13,261 bases of DNA from JANQUM01 sp047630355 (lineage in GTDB: Bacteria > Bacteroidota > Bacteroidia > Cytophagales > Spirosomataceae). The translations under genes were made by a program, and so were the position numbers. The number at the start of each line of letters is the position of its first letter. Within the stretch, counting starts at the first letter, position 1. Of this stretch, positions 7,576 through 13,261 are shown piece by piece. The stretch spans positions 1 to 13,261 of the forward strand of contig JBLHXN010000100.1 in NCBI GenBank assembly GCA_047630355.1, in the 5' to 3' direction. The notes under the pieces were generated by a model. The model had not been told where the DNA came from, ran no database searches, and saw only the letters and a program-made list of their open reading frames with translations.

Positions 7576-7583
7576 TACTTTTG
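7576..7583 (+). promoter_or_regulatory. Candidate Bacteroidota -7 box upstream of the deaminase gene
   Basis: TACTTTTG matches the Bacteroidota -7 consensus TAnnTTTG exactly and lies 58 bp before the deaminase ATG. The -33 region at the expected distance is only T-rich (TTT rather than TTG). A start near 7590 would give a leader of about 50 nt. Matches to so short a motif occur by chance. Confidence 0.35.
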
Positions 7584-7641
7584 CTCCTTCGAATTCACAC
7601 GAATTCATATCTAATCAACGCTTACTAACCCAATAAACTCA

Positions 7642-8088
7642 ATGCAAACTGACTCCCACCTCACCGCCGCCATCAACGAAGCAAAAAAAGGTCTCGAAGA
7701 AGGCGGCATTCCGATTGGTTCCGTGATAGTTCACAAGGGCAAAATCATCGGAGCGGGTCATAATAAACGAATTCAGCAGGGAAGCGTAGTGCTTCACGGA
7801 GAAATGGATGCATTGGAAAACGCGGGGCGGCAGCCGGCTTCGGTGTATCAAAATTCCGTTTTATACACTACTCTTTCCCCTTGCCCAATGTGTACGGGAG
7901 CCATTTTACTGTACGGAATCCCAAAAGTCGTTATTGGAGAAAATCAAACGTTTCAAGGTTCGGAGGAGCTATTACGACAAAACAGTGTGGAAGTAACGGT
8001 CATGAATGACTCCGAATGTATTGAGATGATGCAGGGTTTCATAAAGAATAATCCAGCGTTATGGAACGAAGATATTGGCGAAGAATAG
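7642..8088 (+). CDS. Nucleoside/cytosine deaminase (CDA superfamily, yeast FCY1-like)
   Basis: Zinc-dependent deaminase of 148 residues, likely cytoplasmic and acting in pyrimidine salvage. The zinc site is complete: His52 and the proton-shuttling Glu54 in LHGEMDALENAGR, and Cys81 and Cys84 in the motif SPCPMCTGAI. The rest follows yeast cytosine deaminase closely in layout, with the patterns VLYTTLSP, YGIPKVVIGEN, an EELLR segment, and the C-terminal WNEDIGE that in the yeast enzyme closes over the active site. This makes cytosine (or a related base) a more likely substrate than tRNA adenosine or guanine, though close relatives vary. Length is as expected (yeast enzyme 158 residues). A candidate promoter box lies at 7576-7583. 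Confidence 0.87.
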   Translation: MQTDSHLTAAINEAKKGLEEGGIPIGSVIVHKGKIIGAGHNKRIQQGSVVLHGEMDALENAGRQPASVYQNSVLYTTLSPCPMCTGAILLYGIPKVVIGENQTFQGSEELLRQNSVEVTVMNDSECIEMMQGFIKNNPALWNEDIGEE

Positions 8089-8218
8089 TCATTCAGGAAT
8101 TATTAATTACAGTGAACAATAGCAAGTCTCATATTTAAACAAAATATCCTCCTTGCTCCAGTACTTGTCGGGTACAGACTTTAACTACTTACTAGTTACG
8201 GGTGTAGGATAAATTTAA

Positions 8219-8341
8219 TTTAACCACAAAGTGTGTGGAGTAATCGAAACGCCTGTTCTTGACCAACTTGCAAAAAACGGTTTGCGTTTTACTCAACTTT
8301 ACAACGCCAGCCGATGTTGCCCATCACGGGCTTCTTTTGGG
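8219..8341 (+). pseudogene. Relic of an arylsulfatase N-terminal region
   Basis: Translated in the frame of 8243, this stretch reads VIETPVLDQLAKNGLRF and then TQLYNASRCCPSRASF. It matches the N-terminal part of type I sulfatases, where a TP-LD-LA--G--F block leads into the C-x-P-S-R signature whose Cys becomes formylglycine. Only about 35-40 codons are recognisable. The upstream metal-binding DD motif and the downstream LLTG extension are missing, and a TGA stop follows 10 codons after the signature (R-A-S-F-G-N-I-R-V-V-stop). It lies in the 404-bp stretch 8089-8492, which holds no intact gene. The identity is strong; the limits are approximate. Confidence 0.75.
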
Positions 8342-8395
8342 AATATTCGGGTTGTCTGAGTTCTGAATCACAAAGTGCTAAGTTATTAAAACAAA

Positions 8396-8445
8396 AAACT
8401 CTGAACCTTGAACTAATTATTGTCAATCAGAGTTTACAATTAGTT
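8396..8445. repeat. Interleaved inverted repeats upstream of the tmRNA gene
   Basis: Two perfect inverted repeats are interlocked. Arms AAACTCTGA (8396-8404) and TCAGAGTTT (8427-8435) form one. Arms AACTAATT (8411-8418) and AATTAGTT (8438-8445) form the other. The order A-B-A'-B' means both can form together only as a pseudoknot; otherwise they are alternatives or overlapping protein sites. The block ends 47 bp before the tmRNA 5' end, so it may sit in its promoter or leader. Confidence 0.4.
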
Positions 8446-8492
8446 ACTGAATTTAAACGACTCAGCAACATAAAAACTACCGAAAGATAAAT

Positions 8493-8863
8493 GGGGCTGA
8501 CCGGTTTTGACGGCGTGACGTTTTTGCAAGTATAAGCATGTAGGGTGTTGGTAGAAATTCCCTTTAAATAATCTTCCAAAACACAAATGGTAATACACAG
8601 TATGCCATGGCTGCCTAATTACGGAGTAATTAAGCAATAGTCACATCCCTCCGCTACTAACCTTTGCTGCGGCGGAATCAGGGGTGTCGACCCGCAAAGG
8701 CGTTCAAAGACGGGCTTCTGATCTTTGGATAGTACACGAGAAGATAAGGATTGGTCAAGGTATGTCAGACGGCTATCCAGTCCCGAAAATCAAGACTGAC
8801 TAAACATGTAGAAGGCTTGACAGGAGCCATGTTCGGACCAGGGTTCGAATCCCTGCAGCTCCA
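8493..8863 (+). ncRNA. ssrA: tmRNA (transfer-messenger RNA)
   Basis: One-piece tmRNA, which with SmpB rescues stalled ribosomes and tags the unfinished peptide for proteolysis. The 5' end GGGGCTG pairs over 7 bp (one G-U) with CAGCTCC at 8856-8862; the discriminator A is at 8863. The T-arm reads GGGTTCGAATCCC. The resume codon is GGT at 8589, and the tag is G-N-T-Q-Y-A-M-A-A with a TAA stop at 8616-8618. The YAMAA ending fits the YA-xAA ends known for Bacteroidota tags. A 7-bp hairpin (TAATTAC/GTAATTA) overlaps the stop, as helix 5 does in other tmRNAs. The bases after the discriminator are CGA rather than CCA, so the 3' CCA must be added by nucleotidyltransferase. A terminator follows at once. 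Confidence 0.95.
8589..8618 (+). other. tmRNA proteolysis-tag reading frame
   Basis: Nine codons from GGT encode GNTQYAMAA, followed by TAA. The hydrophobic AMAA end is the usual kind of ClpXP-type degron. The frame is set by homology with other tmRNA tags. The codon before it (AAT) is not read, because the tRNA-like domain supplies the first Ala. Confidence 0.85.
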
Positions 8864-8865
8864 CG

Positions 8866-8904
8866 AATCCGATTGTTGAATTATTCAGCAATCGGATTTT
8901 TTTT
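8866..8904 (+). terminator. Intrinsic terminator of the tmRNA gene
   Basis: A 15-bp stem (8866-8880 with 8884-8898, a single G-U pair) closes a 3-base TTA loop and runs into eight T (8897-8904). It begins 3 bases after the mature tmRNA end. This is the clearest rho-independent terminator in the window. Confidence 0.9.
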
Positions 8905-8977
8905 GTAACTAATCTCACACGGCACTTTTTTTTATTAGCCTCACTATAAATAAAGCCTCTATTACTATCCATTGATC

Positions 8978-9630
8978 ATGTTTGCTTTCCTAACATTTTT
9001 GTTGGGCTGCAACAAATTTATTGACGAATATGAATCAACGTGGGAGTATGAGTATGAAGAAAAAATAAACAAGTCTCTTAAAACTGCGAAAAAGCAAAAC
9101 GTCATATTTCTGAGTTTCGAATTCGGAATGAGTCAGCCAAGCTACGAGTATCACCAAAGAAACCTTCTAAAAGAGAGCATTATTGAGGCCAGTAGTGATG
9201 GAACAAACGAGTTAAATTCACGGATATGAAAATTGACTCATCAAAATCTGAATATAACTTAAAGCTTCCGAGCGGAACGCACAGCATTTTGTTCTACCCA
9301 AAATTTGAGGATGACAAACTGATTCAGTTAAGGTTACAAATTTCACCAAGAACCGTGGTGGGACGTGATTTGCGGCAACTTTACCAAGAGGTTTTACAAG
9401 TGTACAAAGTTAAACACGGAAACTACTTACTCGAGAAAAAGTAGGTCTTGGGTCCAAATGAATTTTTCTGTTTCAAATCTAACAAGCAGGTAAAACTTCT
9501 ACAATCAGTTTTATCAATTGATGTGGTTTACTCTGACCTTGATTGGTTAGATATTGATGAAGAAACCACCGATAATAACCTATTAAGAGAATCAGAAGTC
9601 GAACCTACTAATACTTACCAATATTTATAA
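8978..9630 (+). pseudogene. Hypothetical lipoprotein gene broken by a frameshift and an amber codon
   Basis: Three adjacent open stretches read as one damaged gene of about 217 codons. The first (ATG 8978) has a very short lipoprotein-like leader, MFAFLTFLLGC, with no basic residue, then NKFIDEYESTWEYEYEEK. It stops at 9227-9229. The second frame is already open upstream of its ATG at 9226 and reads KRVKFTDMKIDSSKSEYNL; adding one A to the AAA run at about 9205-9207 would join the two. The second stretch ends at a TAG (9442-9444), and the same frame continues without a break (GPNEFFCFKSNKQVKLLQSV) to 9630. I do not recognise the family. Real decay, sequencing error or recoding are all possible, but two lesions favour decay. 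It converges on hisD with 5 bp between the stop codons. Confidence 0.7.
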
Positions 9631-9635
9631 ACTTA

Positions 9636-10910
9636 TTATTCGGAGGCTAATTTCTTCAATCGAACAGTAACGGCATTTTTGTGTCCGTGAAGACCTTCGT
9701 TCTCCGCCATCACTTCCACGTGGCTTCCTAAGCTATTTAACCCTTCCGCCGTAATGCGTTGATGGGTTATTTTTTTGACAAAACTATCCAACGAAACCCC
9801 ACTATACATTCGAGCGTAGCCGTTTGTGGGTAACGTGTGGTTCGTACCAGAAGCGTAATCGCCGCAAGATTCGGGTGTTAAATGCCCCAGGAATATTGAT
9901 CCGGCGTTGGTGATTTGATCCGCAATCTCTTCTGCATTGTCGCAAGACAAAATTAGGTGCTCAGCGGCGTATTCATTTAGGAAATCAATGCAACGCTCCG
10001 TCGAACGAAACAGTACAAAAGTTGAATTATTCAGCGAAATTTCAGCAATTTCTTTGCGGGGCAAAGCTTCGAGCTGCTTCTCTAATTCTACCTGAACTAA
10101 CTCAATTAACTTCTCCGAAGTCGTTACTACGATAACCTGACTGTCAATCCCATGTTCTGCCTGAGATAATAAATCGGCCGCAACAAAAGACGGATCGGCG
10201 GAATCATCGGCGTAAATCGCCAATTCCGAAGGTCCGGCGGGCATATCAATCGGAATTCCCTCTTTAGAAACCAACATTTTGGCGGCGGTCACGTACTGGT
10301 TTCCTGGTCCAAAGATTTTATAACATTTCGGAACGGTATCTGTGCCGAAAGCCATCGCAGCAATGGCGTGTGCTCCACCAACTCTGAATACTTTCGTTAC
10401 CCCCACGAGTTTCGCAGCATAAAAGATAGCCGGATGGTCAGAAGGAGAACATAAGACAATTTCTTTACAACCCGCAATCTGTGCCGGAACGCCCAACATC
10501 AAGACCGTTGAAAACAAAGGTGCAGAGCCTCCGGGAACGTAAATACCTACCTTTTCGATGGGTACTGACTTTCGCCAGCAAGTTACGCCAGGCATAGTTT
10601 CAACCTTTTTTACAGTCTCTTTTTGGCTTTCGTGGAAAGTCGTAATATTCTTGTACGCAACATCAATAGCGACTTTCAGTTCACTGGGAATATGCATTTC
10701 TGCATTCTCAATGATTTTCATGTCAACTTCAAAACTTTCCACCGAACGGTTCTCAAATTTCTCAATAAAGCCCAGTACCGCTTCGTTTCCGTTATTTTTA
10801 ACAGCGGAAAGAATCGGCGAGACCGTCGCTTCAATAGAATCGTTTGGCTCTATAGGACGCTGAATTAAAGCATCCCAATAAGCGATTGGTGGAAAACGAA
10901 CAATATTCAT
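9636..10910 (-). CDS. hisD: Histidinol dehydrogenase
   Basis: Catalyses the last two steps of histidine synthesis, oxidising L-histidinol to L-histidine with two NAD+, as a zinc-containing cytoplasmic homodimer. The 424-residue length is typical. Visible landmarks are VGIYVPGG at 121-128, GPGNQYVTAAK at 201-211, PAGPSEL at 224-230 and LLSQAEHG at 247-254, with zinc-site candidates Gln250 and His253. Glu317-His318 in AAEHLIL is the catalytic base pair. Asp351 in the CGDYASG motif and His410 in the motif GLHGHKNAV are the other expected zinc ligands. All key residues are present. The start codon overlaps the hisG stop by one base (TGATG), so it is translationally coupled to hisG. No hisC follows. 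Confidence 0.97.
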   Translation of the reverse strand: MNIVRFPPIAYWDALIQRPIEPNDSIEATVSPILSAVKNNGNEAVLGFIEKFENRSVESFEVDMKIIENAEMHIPSELKVAIDVAYKNITTFHESQKETVKKVETMPGVTCWRKSVPIEKVGIYVPGGSAPLFSTVLMLGVPAQIAGCKEIVLCSPSDHPAIFYAAKLVGVTKVFRVGGAHAIAAMAFGTDTVPKCYKIFGPGNQYVTAAKMLVSKEGIPIDMPAGPSELAIYADDSADPSFVAADLLSQAEHGIDSQVIVVTTSEKLIELVQVELEKQLEALPRKEIAEISLNNSTFVLFRSTERCIDFLNEYAAEHLILSCDNAEEIADQITNAGSIFLGHLTPESCGDYASGTNHTLPTNGYARMYSGVSLDSFVKKITHQRITAEGLNSLGSHVEVMAENEGLHGHKNAVTVRLKKLASE

Positions 10911-11770
10911 CAGTTTATAATTTTTTCAATTGGTACGACTAAAATCCCCTGTGCTCCCGCTTTACGGATATTTTCGATGTTTTTCCAAAAATCATCTTCA
11001 ATTAAAACGGAGTGAATGGAAGACCAGCCTGATTCTGCCAAAGGCAAAACCGTCGGGCTTTTCATACCAGGAAGCATAGCTACTATTTGTTCAACCTTAT
11101 CGTTCGGAGCATTCAAAAGAATATATTTCGAATTTTTCGCTTTCTGAACAGAATCCACCCGAAACATCAATTGATTGAGTAAATCCTGCTTTTCGTCGTT
11201 CAGTTTATTACTGGCAACCAAAACTGCTTCGGAGTTATAGATTTTCTCAACCTCCTTCAACCCGTTACTCAGTAGCGTACTTCCCGTACTAACGATATCA
11301 CAAATGGCTTCGGCCAAACCAATGGACGGAGCTATTTCTACCGAACCACTAATTTCGTGGATGTCGGCTTTGATATTATTATCAGCTAAGAATTTACCAA
11401 GTATATTTGGATACGAAGTAGCAATACGTTGGCCATCAAGTTGTTGAACTCCCGAGTAAGTAGTTTCCCTCGGCACAGCTATAGAAAGACGACACTTTGA
11501 AAAGCCGAGCTTTTTTACAATCGTTACTTCGGCTTTCTTTTCTTCCAATACATTCTCTCCTACTATGCCAATATCCGCAATACCGTCCTCGACGTATCCC
11601 GGAATATCATCATCCCGCAGGAAGAGGAAATCCGCATCAAAATTTGTGGCAGAAGCTTTAAGGCTTCCGTAACCTGCTTTAAACTTTATTCCGCAAGCTT
11701 TAAACAATGAAAGCGAGTCATCGCTAAGCCTTCCCTTCTTTTGAATAGCTATTTTTAATCTTTCAGACAT
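10910..11770 (-). CDS. hisG: ATP phosphoribosyltransferase, long form
   Basis: Performs the first, committed step of histidine synthesis, joining ATP and PRPP to phosphoribosyl-ATP. At 286 residues it is the long, self-regulated form. The catalytic part (about 1-210) opens with LKIAIQKKGRLSDDSLSLFK and carries DIGIVGENVL at 66-75 and the PRPP-binding loop DIVSTGSTLLSNGL at 158-171. The C-terminal ACT-like HisG_C domain (about 212-286) has AMLPGMKSPTVLPL and ends with GAQGILVVPIEKI, so feedback inhibition by histidine is expected and no HisZ partner is needed. It heads a hisG-hisD operon. A candidate -7 box lies 22 bp upstream of its start. I see no histidine-rich leader peptide in the 197-bp divergent gap. 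Confidence 0.97.
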   Translation of the reverse strand: MSERLKIAIQKKGRLSDDSLSLFKACGIKFKAGYGSLKASATNFDADFLFLRDDDIPGYVEDGIADIGIVGENVLEEKKAEVTIVKKLGFSKCRLSIAVPRETTYSGVQQLDGQRIATSYPNILGKFLADNNIKADIHEISGSVEIAPSIGLAEAICDIVSTGSTLLSNGLKEVEKIYNSEAVLVASNKLNDEKQDLLNQLMFRVDSVQKAKNSKYILLNAPNDKVEQIVAMLPGMKSPTVLPLAESGWSSIHSVLIEDDFWKNIENIRKAGAQGILVVPIEKIIN

Positions 11771-11791
11771 TTACATCTTTTTTTGAAAGGT

Positions 11792-11799
11792 CAAAGGTA
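11792..11799 (-). promoter_or_regulatory. Candidate -7 box of the hisGD operon
   Basis: On the minus strand TACCTTTG fits the Bacteroidota -7 consensus TAnnTTTG, ending 21 bp before the hisG ATG. The -33 region is a run of T with no exact TTG. A start near 11785 would leave a leader of about 15 nt. Its position makes it more believable than a random match. Confidence 0.45.
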
Positions 11800-11967
11800 T
11801 AAAACGCACGTAGCTAAAAAAAACGAGCAGCCCATATTTATCACAGGATTCACATAAAATTGCGGAGAAATCATATACGATTAATGGATGTTTGTCGAAG
11901 TTTCACAACAATGCTTGTACAAACGCCAATTGATGCAGAAATTGCGTTACACATAATCCAAACTCAA

Positions 11968-13261
11968 ATGAAAAAAATTGTTCTTATTTGTTTTGGAGCG
12001 ATGGTGGCTTTAGCGGCGAATGCTCAGGTCACTTTTCCCCAAAACGATGTAGCTGACGAACGCAGCGACAGTTACCTATTTACAAACGCAACCGTTCACG
12101 TTGACGGAAATACAGTCATCGAAAATGGTGAAGTCTATATCATCAAAGATCGTATAAAAAAAGTAGGTCGGAATGTCAGCGTACCCAATGGCGTAATAAA
12201 AGTCGATTTAAAAAGAAAGCACATTTATCCTTCATTCATTGACCCATACAGCAGTTACGGAATGCCCAAGGTAGAAAGACCCAAACGGGGAAGCTACTAT
12301 AATACGGTACTTGACTCTGACAAAAAAGGAGCGTTCGCGTGGAATGCCGCCTTAAAGCCAGAAAATAACGCCAAAGACTTATTTACGATTGATAAAAAGC
12401 AAGCTGAAATACTTCGCAAAGCTGGTTTCGGTGCGGTGATTACCAATGCTCAGGACGGAATTATCAGAGGAACTTCGGCACTTGTTTCACTCGCCGACGA
12501 ATTAGAAAACAACAGCCTGATAAAATCAACTATCGCGGCAAACTACTCATTAGACAAAGGTAGTTCGCCCCAATCCTACCCGATTTCCATGATGGGAGCC
12601 GTGGCACTTTTACGCCAAACATTCTACGATGCCGACTGGTACAAAAAAGGCGGAATGAAAAAAGAACGGAATAACTCATTAGAGGCTTTCAACGCCGCAT
12701 TGAGTTTACCACAAGTTTTTGAAACCACCGACGTACTCGCAATTTTACGGGCAGATAACATTGGTGATGAATTCAGCAAGCAATTTATTTTTGTTGGAAA
12801 CGGCGACGAGTACCAACGCTTACCAGAAGTGAAAAGAACAAACGGAAAGTTAATTCTCCCACTGAATTTCCCCGAGCTAAAAGACGTAGAAGACCCGTAC
12901 GATGCTCAATTGGTTTCGTTGCGTGAACTAAAACACTGGGAAATGGCACCCGCTAATTACGTAAAGGTGTACAACGAAGGAATTCAGTTTGCCATCACCG
13001 CTGATAAATTAAAAAAGCCGGAAGATTTACTTAAAAACTTGCGAAAAGCTGTAGAATACGGTTTACCGAAAGAAGTTGCCCTAAACGCAATCACAAGTAT
13101 TCCAGCGGAACTTTACAACATCACAGACTTAGGAAAAATCAAAGTAGATTATTTAGCAAACTTCCTGATTACCGACAAAGACGTTTTTGAAAAAGACGTA
13201 ATTATGTACGAAAACTGGATTCAAGGAAAAGCATTTGTGCTTGAAAACAAGGACGCTCTTA
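11968..13261 (+). CDS. Exported amidohydrolase-like protein (3' end beyond the window)
   Basis: Partial gene: 431 codons are visible and the frame is open at the window edge. The first 20 residues form a Sec signal peptide (MKKIVLICFGAMVALAANAQ). A beta-sandwich opening typical of imidazolonepropionase/dihydroorotase-like amidohydrolases follows: NATVHVDGNTVIENGEVYI, then KDRIKKVG and KHIYPSFIDPYSSYG at 84-98. In active members the last motif is P-G-x-I-D-x-H-x-H; here the two metal-binding His are replaced (D-P-Y-S-S-Y). This part is therefore probably non-catalytic. Bacteroidota have proteins of about 1000 residues with two such domains in tandem, so an active second domain may lie past the edge. 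It is transcribed divergently from hisG with a 197-bp gap. Confidence 0.8.
   Translation, partial: MKKIVLICFGAMVALAANAQVTFPQNDVADERSDSYLFTNATVHVDGNTVIENGEVYIIKDRIKKVGRNVSVPNGVIKVDLKRKHIYPSFIDPYSSYGMPKVERPKRGSYYNTVLDSDKKGAFAWNAALKPENNAKDLFTIDKKQAEILRKAGFGAVITNAQDGIIRGTSALVSLADELENNSLIKSTIAANYSLDKGSSPQSYPISMMGAVALLRQTFYDADWYKKGGMKKERNNSLEAFNAALSLPQVFETTDVLAILRADNIGDEFSKQFIFVGNGDEYQRLPEVKRTNGKLILPLNFPELKDVEDPYDAQLVSLRELKHWEMAPANYVKVYNEGIQFAITADKLKKPEDLLKNLRKAVEYGLPKEVALNAITSIPAELYNITDLGKIKVDYLANFLITDKDVFEKDVIMYENWIQGKAFVLENKDAL

Noticed and set aside
8866..8904. Possible att site for a mobile element at the 3' end of ssrA
   Set aside because: The sequence is fully explained by the terminator, no integrase gene is nearby, and I found no direct repeat of the tmRNA 3' end downstream.
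8440..8972. Two minus-strand open frames across the tmRNA gene
   Set aside because: They cover the tmRNA and its terminator; one includes the antisense of the T-arm and acceptor stem, giving an artificial peptide.
10558..10868. Two + strand open frames opposite hisD
   Set aside because: hisD is certain on the minus strand with all active-site motifs, so these are shadows.

Overview
The window looks like a chromosomal segment of a Bacteroidota bacterium, probably a cytophagia-like lineage. Supporting signs are the AT-rich leaders with no Shine-Dalgarno sites, several short lipobox signal peptides, two candidate TAnnTTTG-type promoter boxes, a long-form HisG, a DUF1456 protein, and a tmRNA whose tag reads GNTQYAMAA. 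It holds no phage genes, no IS transposase and no CRISPR array.

Left part (1-4950). A decayed copy of an alpha/beta-hydrolase lipoprotein gene (234-783) is followed by a DUF808/YedI-type membrane protein (857-1729), a small Asp-rich membrane-anchored protein (1763-2062) and the intact hydrolase paralog (2128-2958). Next come a DUF1456/YehS protein (3024-3494), a MarC-family membrane protein (3791-4405) and a small lipoprotein (4423-4947).

Middle part (5032-8093). A secreted seven-repeat FG-GAP/VCBS protein ends inside a perfect 18-bp hairpin. A multi-pass membrane protein of unknown role follows, then a nucleoside deaminase of the yeast cytosine deaminase type. All these genes lie on the + strand.

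Transition (8089-9630). There is no intact protein gene here. It holds a short arylsulfatase relic with the sulfatase signature cysteine (about 8219-8341), interleaved inverted repeats, the ssrA gene for tmRNA (8493-8863) with a strong terminator, and a lipoprotein gene broken by a frameshift and an in-frame amber codon (8978-9630).

Right part (9636-13261). hisG and hisD form a two-gene operon on the minus strand with a TGATG junction. They encode the first and last steps of histidine biosynthesis, and no hisC follows in this window. A divergent, incomplete gene at 11968 encodes an exported amidohydrolase-like protein that lacks the usual HxH metal motif in the part visible.

Most genes are unrelated housekeeping or accessory functions, and I see no convincing new multi-gene system. 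The recurring theme is gene decay: three separate relics within 9.5 kb. The YedI-like gene with its small acidic neighbour is the best candidate for a functional pair.
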